Shown here: one piece after another, positions 1 through 4,567 of the stretch
How the letters are laid out: every line of letters starts with the position of its first letter
Numbering within the stretch: the stretch's first letter is position 1
Source: Bacillota bacterium
Lineage (GTDB): Bacteria > Bacillota > Clostridia > Lachnospirales > Lachnospiraceae
Direction of reading: 5' to 3'
Length of the DNA stretch: 7,171 nucleotides
Assembly: GCA_023415655.1 (NCBI GenBank)
Contig: JAEZKD010000050.1
Location: 1-7,171, forward strand
Notes under the pieces: generated by a model
Database searches by the model: none
What the model was told of the DNA's origin: nothing
Seen by the model: only the letters and a program-made list of their open reading frames with translations
Program-made: the position numbers and the translations under genes

Positions 1-106
1 AATGCTTCTTTCCCTCAATTAGTCGGGTCATTTTCCCTTCCCAACACCGACTAAATGCTTCTTTCCCTCGATTAGTTGGGTACCTTTCCCTTCCTCCCAC
101 CGACTG
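1..106. repeat. Two tandem copies of a 53-bp intergenic repeat
   Basis: Two units, 1-53 and 54-106, share the opening AATGCTTCTTTCCCTC and an exact period of 53 bp, with scattered substitutions. Each carries two TTCCCT boxes 23 bp apart (10-15 and 33-38; 63-68 and 86-91) and an inverted pair. In unit 1 TTAGTCGG (19-26) pairs perfectly with CCGACTAA (47-54). In unit 2 TTAGTTGG (72-79) pairs with CCGACTGA (100-107) using two G-U wobbles. The array begins at base 1, so more copies may lie to the left. No reading frame is supported. It is probably a dispersed intergenic repeat, but its function is unknown. Confidence 0.8.
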
Positions 107-133
107 AATTCATACTTTTATAATAAAAGGTCG

Positions 134-166
134 ATCTTTACCTAATTCCCTAGCTAATTAGCTTTT
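134..166. repeat. 33-bp direct repeat, copy A (TTCCCT family)
   Basis: This segment matches 441-473 at 30 of 33 positions and contains the core CTAATTCCCTAGCTAATT. A second TTCCCT box follows at 172-177. The spacing of an AATTAG-like core between two TTCCCT boxes resembles the 53-bp units at 1-106, so it is probably a diverged member of the same repeat family. It is non-coding. Confidence 0.65.
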
Positions 167-173
167 TTAAGTT

Positions 174-560
174 CCCTTATCCAATAAAGGTTTAACTTCT
201 ATAAATCTTCAAGGAGTTCATCTGTAATTATGAGTTAATCTATTGAACATATATCATTAGGAATCCTCCTATGAATTCATTATAACTTGGAGTTGTACAT
301 TCTTAAATGATCAAATGTGAGCACTCTTATAGTAGCATTCATAATTCACGAATAATGTCATAATAGTCATCTAGATTTGATGACCGCTTACGAGTTTTTG
401 GCTTTACATATCCATTGATATATTTATGAATTGTACATCAATCTTTGTCTAATTCCCTAGCTAATTGGCTTTTATATATTTTCAAAGTTCCCTCCTTAGT
501 CCATATCCAACCCTCAAATTTAGAGAAAATACATTGCTCGAGCCATGAGAATTCAGTGAA
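174..560. other. AT-rich intergenic stretch without a credible gene
   Basis: Apart from repeat copy B, I see no supported gene here. Shine-Dalgarno-like strings do occur: AAGGAG near 211 on the plus strand, and AGGAGG (rc of 265-270) on the minus strand followed 7 nt later by ATG. The frames behind them stop after 2 and 5 codons. A perfect 6-bp hairpin, GTCATC 366-371 with GATGAC 379-384 and a 7-nt loop, has no U-tract. The stretch may be the decayed remains of a gene, but nothing recognisable is left. Confidence 0.5.
441..473. repeat. 33-bp direct repeat, copy B (TTCCCT family)
   Basis: This is the second copy of the 134-166 repeat, 307 bp away, in the same orientation and differing at three positions. 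A further TTCCCT box lies at 488-493. The sequence between the two copies is unrelated to either, so this is a dispersed repeat and not a simple tandem duplication. Confidence 0.65.
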
Positions 561-617
561 ATAGGACATTCACAAAACAGAGTCCTAATAAGATACTCCG
601 TTTTGTAAATGTCCTAT
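561..617 (-). terminator. Long 22-bp stem-loop just downstream of the CD3324-family gene
   Basis: Arms 561-582 and 596-617 are inverted with 20 of 22 positions complementary and a 13-nt loop. The hairpin starts 7 nt after the stop codon of the minus-strand gene at 625-885. The two mismatches would be C-A on a plus-strand RNA but become G-U wobbles on a minus-strand RNA, so the stem is continuous only in the transcript of the upstream gene. The stem is AT-rich and only a short TTT follows, so it may act as a 3' end or stability element rather than a classical intrinsic terminator. Confidence 0.55.
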
Positions 618-624
618 CTAATGA

Positions 625-885
625 TTACTTATACTTTTTTAATATTCGGTAAATCGAACTTTCAGATAAATAATATTCTTTTGACAATTCAACAATGGTT
701 TTCCCATCATTAAAAGCTTTATAAATGAGCCGATTTCGAATTGCTAACTCACTCTTTTGTCCAGAGCTACCCCACTCTTTTCGTTTTTCTTCTCGTGGAA
801 TATAAAGAAAGCCTTCTCGGATATAGTTACGAATTTCAACCAATAACTCATCAGGAAGAACATTTAATGCATTTATATATTTCAT
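625..885 (-). CDS. CD3324-family small HTH regulator (Mor-like)
   Basis: This is an 86-aa protein. The N-terminus reads MKYINALNVLPDELLVEI, followed by a tyrosine- and proline-containing segment (residues 26-34), a basic stretch RKEWGSSGQKSE (35-46), and a C-terminal helix-turn-helix at about 61-85 (GKTIVELSKEYYLSESSIYR then ILKKYK). This order matches what I know of the CD3324 family in Firmicutes, which resembles the DNA-binding part of Mor/C-type phage activators, so a transcription-regulator role is likely; its targets are unknown. The ATG at 885 has AGGAG (rc of 896-900) 10 nt upstream. Another ATG at 889 is out of frame. The gene is preceded by a promoter, a leader peptide and a nested hairpin on the same strand, and is followed by a 22-bp stem-loop, so it looks like a single-gene transcript. 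Length is normal and no truncation is seen. Confidence 0.85.
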   Translation of the reverse strand: MKYINALNVLPDELLVEIRNYIREGFLYIPREEKRKEWGSSGQKSELAIRNRLIYKAFNDGKTIVELSKEYYLSESSIYRILKKYK

Positions 886-901
886 TCATTACTTGCTCCT
901 A

Positions 902-922
902 ATTCTAATTATTCTTTAGAAT
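902..922 (-). promoter_or_regulatory. Small AT-rich hairpin abutting the CD3324 ribosome binding site
   Basis: ATTCTAA (902-908) and TTAGAAT (916-922) are perfect 7-bp inverted arms with a 7-nt loop, lying immediately upstream of the AGGAG at 896-900 in the minus-strand transcript. It shares base 922 with the larger inverted repeat at 921-1002. An A-U stem this short is weak, so any effect on translation is speculative. Confidence 0.3.
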
Positions 923-1002
923 GCGGATTCTGTACGATTCATGAATGAATTGGCAAATATTTCATTACGCTCCACACGTATTTGCCTGCTACAGAATCGC
1001 AT
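921..1002 (-). promoter_or_regulatory. Nested inverted repeat in the leader of the CD3324-family gene
   Basis: In minus-strand RNA, ATGCGATTCTGTA (1002-990) pairs with TACAGAATCCGCAT (934-921) over 13 bp with one bulged C. Inside it GGCAAATA (986-979) pairs perfectly with TATTTGCC (959-952), leaving a 19-nt loop. A competing pairing, GCTCCA (1007-1002) with TGGAGC (974-969), cannot form together with either stem. The stop codon of the upstream 13-codon ORF (991-989) lies within the outer left arm, which resembles attenuator layouts. No U-tract follows 921, so it is not a plain intrinsic terminator. Alternatively it is a mobile palindromic element (MITE-like) whose outer arms are terminal inverted repeats; no target-site duplication is visible. 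Confidence 0.6.
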
Positions 1003-1030
1003 GGAGCTTAAGTAAACGTTTATTCTTCAT
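989..1030 (-). CDS. Putative 13-aa leader peptide MKNKRLLKLHAIL
   Basis: ATG at 1030 is preceded by AAGGAGGA (rc of 1038-1045), with 8 nt between the GGAGG core and the start, which is the best ribosome binding site in the window. The frame runs 13 codons to TAG at 991-989. A second ATG at 1034 is too close to the site and stops after four codons. A good promoter (1077-1105) lies directly upstream. The peptide has four Lys, one Arg and four Leu, and ends within the left arm of the 921-1002 hairpin, so translation could influence folding of the leader of the CD3324-family gene. It could instead be the remnant of a longer gene cut off by insertion of the palindromic element: the frame beyond the stop reads QANTCGA and then stops again. 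Existence of the signals is clear; the function is inferred. Confidence 0.5.
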   Translation of the reverse strand: MKNKRLLKLHAIL

Positions 1031-1076
1031 TCATCTATCCTCCTTAATTGTAAATCATTCGAATCTATTTACCATG

Positions 1077-1105
1077 ATTATACTTTTCTTCATATTGGAA
1101 GTCAA
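1077..1105 (-). promoter_or_regulatory. Sigma-A-type promoter for the leader and CD3324-family gene
   Basis: On the minus strand the -35 box TTGACT (rc of 1100-1105) is followed after exactly 17 bp by a consensus -10 box TATAAT (rc of 1077-1082). Transcription would start near 1070, about 25 nt before the Shine-Dalgarno sequence of the 13-codon leader peptide. It is the best promoter match I found in the window. Confidence 0.8.
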
Positions 1106-1285
1106 TGCTATGGCTATCCCCTTAAGAGACAATACAACTAAAATTTTCAATGGAGTTATAATCCTATATTATGAAAAGTACACTGTTATGAATTAGTAAA
1201 ATATTCAGAAAAATCGATCACTCCCCACTAATCATCATAATATATTAATATAAGACATTTTATTATTAGTATGGAGACTCAAAAC

Positions 1286-1963
1286 ATGAATGAAATGATA
1301 GGCTCTAAAATAATAGATTCAGAAATATTAAACTCAGAAATAATCGGATCAGAAATAAAAAACTTAGAAATAATTAGCTCTGAATTAATTAACTCAGAAT
1401 TAATTAGCTCAGATATAAAAGACTCAAGAATAAAAGACTCAGGTAGAATTAACTCAGAAATAATACACACAGAAAGAATTAACACTGAATTAATAGATTT
1501 TGAAGCAATGAAGTTAAATATTAGAAAAGGAGACTACCCATATCTTGGATCAGGCTCTGGACGAAACGTATATGATTTAGGAAATGGTTACGTGGTCAAA
1601 GTCTCAAAAAACAGCAAGGGCATTGCACAAAATAAGGTTGAGCATCAGATCTCCCTAACTGATGACTCTAACATCTTTGCAAAAGTCATAGCAAAATCGG
1701 AAAATAATCGCCTTCTTATTATGGAAAAAGCAGATAGGATTAAGGATTTTTCTGAAGTAAGAGCCTATTTTAACGTGACAAGTAATAAGGAGCTTTTTCG
1801 TTTAGATGAGATTAAATCTGTTTATATTAAGCATAATGTACTTTTAAATGATTTATACAGAACTGCTAATTGGGGGATGATTCATGGTCGCCCTGTCATA
1901 ATTGATTACGGGTTTACAGAACGAGTAAGAAGAAGATATTATTCTCCTTTTAACATATTGTAG
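1286..1963 (+). CDS. Pentapeptide-like repeat protein with minimal protein-kinase-like domain
   Basis: This is a 225-aa protein. Residues 7-71 are 13 consecutive five-residue units of the type S-E-[IL]-x-[NDS], for example SEILN, SEIIG, SELIN and SDIKD; the NEMIG before them looks like another unit. The five-residue period with Ser/Thr then two places later Ile/Leu resembles A(D/N)LXX pentapeptide repeats that form a beta-helix, not a coiled coil. Residues 82-225 look like a very small kinase fold: Gly loop G88-S-G90-S-G92, VVKV with K105, a possible helix-C E119, hinge-like MEKA (146-149), a catalytic-loop-like NDL with D189, and DYG at 207-209. The HRD His/Arg are absent and the loop spacing differs by one residue, so activity is uncertain. 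A start at 1271 is in frame but has no ribosome binding site; ATG 1286 has GGAG (1273-1276) 9 nt upstream. The gene diverges from the CD3324-family gene. Its substrate is unknown. Confidence 0.75.
   Translation: MNEMIGSKIIDSEILNSEIIGSEIKNLEIISSELINSELISSDIKDSRIKDSGRINSEIIHTERINTELIDFEAMKLNIRKGDYPYLGSGSGRNVYDLGNGYVVKVSKNSKGIAQNKVEHQISLTDDSNIFAKVIAKSENNRLLIMEKADRIKDFSEVRAYFNVTSNKELFRLDEIKSVYIKHNVLLNDLYRTANWGMIHGRPVIIDYGFTERVRRRYYSPFNIL
1304..1498 (+). repeat. 13 x 15-bp in-frame tandem repeat coding pentapeptides
   Basis: The array of 13 contiguous 15-bp units encodes residues 7-71 of the repeat-kinase protein. The clearest units read TCAGAATTAATTAAC. That 15-mer is, after rotation, nearly its own reverse complement because of the TTAATTAA core, so the opposite strand is also open over 1279-1485 and spells SELINSELINSELI. 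Changes of unit number would stay in frame and alter only the length of the predicted solenoid. Confidence 0.85.
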
Positions 1964-1969
1964 TTTCAT

Positions 1970-2001
1970 ATGCGAATGATAGAAAATGCGAATGATAGAA
2001 A
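1970..2001. repeat. Perfect 16-bp tandem duplication after the repeat-kinase gene
   Basis: ATGCGAATGATAGAAA occurs twice back to back (1970-1985, 1986-2001), beginning 6 bp after the stop codon. It is non-coding, and 16 is not a multiple of three. It looks like a recent slippage duplication; no role is evident. Confidence 0.8.
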
Positions 2002-2048
2002 AGCAAATTAATAGAACAAGGTCTAGCTTTGCATATGACTTACAGATA

Positions 2049-2089
2049 CATAAGAGCAGAAGCGTATACCTGCTCTTATGCACTCCTTT
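2049..2089 (+). terminator. Terminator-like hairpin between convergent genes
   Basis: CATAAGAGCAG (2049-2059) and CTGCTCTTATG (2070-2080) form a perfect 11-bp stem with a 10-nt loop, followed on the plus strand by CACTCCTTTT. It lies 85 bp after the stop of the plus-strand repeat-kinase gene and 46 bp after the stop of the minus-strand HAD gene. The plus-strand tail is slightly richer in T, but the stem could serve both genes. Confidence 0.6.
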
Positions 2090-2126
2090 TAGTTGATACA
2101 AGCTCTACATAATTCTAATTGATCAT

Positions 2127-2777
2127 TTAAAAAATAAACTGTTCTAGTTCTGACACGGAGGTACAATAATAACGACATTCCGTTTTCATGTAGAATGAGA
2201 TTTCTGGAATCGCGTGTGACCATCCAGCTCCTATAAAATCTATCCCTGCATTCTCTGCCATCATTTTCCCCGGTTTTAAATCATCAATCATAACTAAGTC
2301 CTGAGGTTTTAGATTGAAATGTTCTAATATCTGTTCAATGGCCCAGATAGAAGGTTTTCTTTGTTCAGGAGGTAAATCCCAACCATATATCATCTCAGGA
2401 GTTGGCAAATGATTCACTTGGTAATCACGCAATATATTTTCCGTCATCGAATGAGATACGACACATATGATACCTCCTGCTTTATGAAAGCGCCATAGAA
2501 TTTCACTGATTCCCTCAAACATCGGAGGTGTATGTAGCATCACATATTTTAACCACTGCTCTGTCTGATATTGCATCTCCTCTTCCGTAAAATGTAGGAT
2601 ATCTCTACAAAAACTACTAAACCCTGGATCAAAATTATAATGTAAAAATTCATCTAGGGTTAAGCTAAATTCCGGTCTCAATTTTTTTAAGACATTCAGA
2701 AAGGAAGGAAAATTAACAGTTTCTGTACTGTTCACGATGGTATCGTCATGGTCTAACACTAAGCATTTATATTTCAT
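2127..2777 (-). CDS. HAD-superfamily hydrolase (phosphatase-like)
   Basis: This is a 216-aa protein with all four HAD motifs, numbered from the ATG at 2777. Motif I is DHDDT with nucleophile D9 and acid/base D11. Motif II is VVSHS with S108. Motif III is Lys K141 in QRKPS. Motif IV is MIDD with D165 and D166, which bind magnesium. About 95 residues lie between motifs I and II, the size of a helical C1 cap as in phosphoglycolate-phosphatase-like enzymes, so a cytosolic small-molecule phosphatase is likely; the substrate cannot be read from sequence. The frame extends to a GTG at 2792, but that codon has no proper ribosome site, whereas ATG 2777 has AGGTG (rc of 2784-2788) 6 nt upstream. It starts 26 nt after the metallophosphoesterase stop and is probably co-transcribed with it. 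Confidence 0.88.
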   Translation of the reverse strand: MKYKCLVLDHDDTIVNSTETVNFPSFLNVLKKLRPEFSLTLDEFLHYNFDPGFSSFCRDILHFTEEEMQYQTEQWLKYVMLHTPPMFEGISEILWRFHKAGGIICVVSHSMTENILRDYQVNHLPTPEMIYGWDLPPEQRKPSIWAIEQILEHFNLKPQDLVMIDDLKPGKMMAENAGIDFIGAGWSHAIPEISFYMKTECRYYCTSVSELEQFIF

Positions 2778-2803
2778 TTTTCTCACCTGCACCTTCTTAT
2801 TGA

Positions 2804-3754
2804 TTATCTCTCATTTGTCAAACGAGACCATTCTTTATAAGCCAAATTCCAAGTTTTTTCGTTAAATGGTCGCTCCATATCATGTTTCTTGGTTGCATAT
2901 TCCTCTGCAAATAAAACAAACGTAATCGCTTGTTCTCTGGCTGTCTCTAATTCTTTCGTAATGATGCCAGACCAAACCTTAACCTCTTTTGCATAATCGG
3001 ATTCTCTAGTATGGCTCAATGTTGCTTTCATATCATAAGCAACACGTTTTAAGGTCCCAGTGTAAGTTTTGTCTTTCCATTCTAATATTGCATAAGATGC
3101 AGAAGTATTAAAATCAAGAGGTAATCCACAGGAACCTGGATTGATCAATAGTTTTCCTTCGTGCTCCCAAGCTAAAGGAATATGGGTATGTCCGAATATG
3201 TATACCCCATTATCTAAATCAGAAAGAATTGAATGAAGCTTTGCATCATCATTTAGTAAAGAGGTTGAAAAATCAGAAAAGGTATCCAACGTAAACCTCT
3301 TTTCATCCATTCCTTGTGCAAAGAAACAAGGACCTATTGCGGCTGGAGTTGTATCTAAAAAATACATCTGTGGTTTGTGGAACATAAAAATAGGTGGACA
3401 ATTCTCATGTTCTATCTTAATTTCTTTCGGTAATCCACATAAAAAACTACGATTTCTTTCCGATAATGACTTATAAACCCAAGGTCCTGCCTCAAACTGA
3501 CCTTTCGGCCATCCCTCTGGTTTAATCGACGACAAATGCACTAAATAATCATCTTCGTTACCACTGACCACAAAGCTGTTCTCGACTGATTGAATCGTAT
3601 CCAAAATTTCATTTGGGTATGCGAGTCCTATACTATAATCACCGAGAAATATATAAGAATCAACCCCGTTTTCATGGGCATCTTGAAGAACTGCCTTTAG
3701 AGCTGGAAGATTTCCATGAATATCCGAAATCAAAGCATATTTAATAAGTATCAT
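2804..3754 (-). CDS. Metallophosphoesterase (calcineurin-like, YfcE-type fold)
   Basis: This is a 316-aa protein with the full set of metal-binding motifs: SDIHGN (D11, H13), LGDY (D39), GNED (N66), MFHKP (H126) and GHTH (H189, H191), then the typical NPGSCGLP (205-212). It should use two metal ions to cleave a phosphoester in the cytoplasm; the real substrate is unknown. After the core of about 240 residues comes a helical C-terminal extension (241-316) that I do not recognise. The start is odd: AAAGGAG (rc of 3755-3761) directly touches the ATG at 3754, which is too close for normal initiation. The family N-terminus MKYALISDIHGN aligns with the codon ATT at 3745-3743, which sits 9 nt from that site, so an ATT start is possible. 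It is the first gene of a likely operon with the HAD gene. Confidence 0.9.
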   Translation of the reverse strand: MILIKYALISDIHGNLPALKAVLQDAHENGVDSYIFLGDYSIGLAYPNEILDTIQSVENSFVVSGNEDDYLVHLSSIKPEGWPKGQFEAGPWVYKSLSERNRSFLCGLPKEIKIEHENCPPIFMFHKPQMYFLDTTPAAIGPCFFAQGMDEKRFTLDTFSDFSTSLLNDDAKLHSILSDLDNGVYIFGHTHIPLAWEHEGKLLINPGSCGLPLDFNTSASYAILEWKDKTYTGTLKRVAYDMKATLSHTRESDYAKEVKVWSGIITKELETAREQAITFVLFAEEYATKKHDMERPFNEKTWNLAYKEWSRLTNER

Positions 3755-3813
3755 CTCCTTTGTTCTGTTATTTTATCCCATAGAGTTTATGGAATGTTAC
3801 GTACTTAGTTACT

Positions 3814-3842
3814 CTTATATCCCATATTATCACATTGAGCAA
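3814..3842 (-). promoter_or_regulatory. Candidate promoter for the metallophosphoesterase-HAD operon
   Basis: On the minus strand TTGCTC (rc of 3837-3842) and TATAAG (rc of 3814-3819) are spaced by 17 bp, about 60 bp upstream of the metallophosphoesterase start. An overlapping alternative is the extended -10 TGTGATAAT with its hexamer at 3826-3831. The -35 box is only a partial match. Confidence 0.45.
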
Positions 3843-3876
3843 AATAAAAAAACAAATATTTCCATTAAAGATGATC

Positions 3877-4308
3877 TTATGACGTTTTATTTAGTTGTTT
3901 CATCATAAACATCTCCATTGTCTCGACAAACGGTGGAATATCTTTGATTAAACAGCCACAATCCTTATAGTTAAGCTTTCGATAAAAATGTTGAGAGGTT
4001 TCCTCCACCATAGTTGAGGTCATAACCAACTCATGACCTAGTTTTCGCATATCATCTTCCCAGGATAACATCGCTTTTGTACCTATTCCTCTTTTGTGAT
4101 AGTTAAAGTCTATGTAGATCAGATTAAGAAACGGTATGATATCCCAAAACAGATTATATCTAAGCACCCCTACACTTTGATTGTCTTCTTCAATAATGTA
4201 GCATTGATTCAATGTAACTTTTCTATCATATTCCTCTTCTTTCAGATGCTGATCAAGCGTAAACCAAAAACTTTTATCATTCATAGTTGCAAATCTTATG
4301 CGACACAC
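3877..4308 (-). CDS. GNAT-family N-acetyltransferase, single domain
   Basis: This is a 143-aa protein of ordinary single-domain GNAT length. Strand 4 and the acetyl-CoA pyrophosphate loop are visible as IYIDFNYHKRGIGTKAM, with the R-x-x-G-x-G/A-type loop at H71-K72-R73-G74-I75-G76. Motif B is QHFYRKLNYKDCG with Y109 near the position of the usual catalytic tyrosine. It should transfer an acetyl group from acetyl-CoA to an amine; the substrate is unknown. The start is GTG at 4308, supported by GGGAGG (rc of 4317-4322) 8 nt upstream; the first in-frame ATG is eight codons later and would cut into strand 1. It is separated from the upstream HTH gene by a terminator and from the downstream phosphoesterase by 122 bp with a promoter candidate, so it probably has its own transcript. 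I could not find a convincing promoter for it. Confidence 0.87.
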   Translation of the reverse strand: MCRIRFATMNDKSFWFTLDQHLKEEEYDRKVTLNQCYIIEEDNQSVGVLRYNLFWDIIPFLNLIYIDFNYHKRGIGTKAMLSWEDDMRKLGHELVMTSTMVEETSQHFYRKLNYKDCGCLIKDIPPFVETMEMFMMKQLNKTS

Positions 4309-4469
4309 AAATCCTACCTCCCTGTTTTCCCTGAATAGCCTGTCTTAATCGCTTATTACTATCTACTAACTAAGTTCAAAACTTCATGATCTTTTCACTG
4401 CTAATACCATTCTATCATATCTTACAGAAAAAGTATTATTAGAATCATTTTAAATAAATTACAATAAAA

Positions 4470-4526
4470 TAGGGCAGACACAAATCGAGTATCTACTTAC
4501 AGATAGCTCAATTTTGTCATGCCCTA
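4470..4526 (-). terminator. Intrinsic terminator of the HTH-pseudokinase gene
   Basis: Long imperfect arms (4470-4494 and 4501-4526) with a 6-nt loop begin with TAGGGCA and end with TGCCCTA. In minus-strand RNA the stem has only single-base bulges and one G-U pair where the plus strand would have C-A, and it is followed by TTTTATT. It lies 41 bp after the stop at 4568. Both the tail and the wobble polarity favour the minus strand. Confidence 0.8.
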
Positions 4527-4567
4527 ATCCTCCAACTATCATCTATGATAATACTCATATGTTTGTT

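Noticed and set aside
1..500. Possible CRISPR array from the repeats at the left edge
   Set aside because: There are only two tandem units with diverged sequence. The TTCCCT copies are irregularly spaced, there is no constant spacer length, and no cas genes are present.
945..1196. Plus-strand ORF of 83 codons
   Set aside because: It has no ribosome binding site, it runs through the palindromic leader and across the strong minus-strand promoter, and its composition resembles translated non-coding DNA.
1279..1485. Minus-strand ORF of 68 codons inside the pentapeptide array
   Set aside because: It is open because the coding repeat is self-complementary. It has no ribosome site or promoter of its own. 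It is kept as an observation about the DNA, not as a gene.
1970..2001. 16-bp tandem duplication as an attachment site or target-site duplication
   Set aside because: The copies abut with nothing between them and there is no integrase or transposase, so simple slippage explains it.
1853..2101. Minus-strand ORF of 82 codons
   Set aside because: It overlaps the 3' end of the repeat-kinase gene and the terminator hairpin on the opposite strand, with no family resemblance.
4096..4338. Plus-strand ORF of 80 codons
   Set aside because: It is antisense to the GNAT gene, whose own frame has clear acetyl-CoA-binding motifs.
4537..4550. TATCAT/ATGATA inverted pair downstream of the HTH-pseudokinase gene
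   Set aside because: Its 2-nt gap is too small for an RNA loop, and a much better terminator lies just downstream at 4470-4526.
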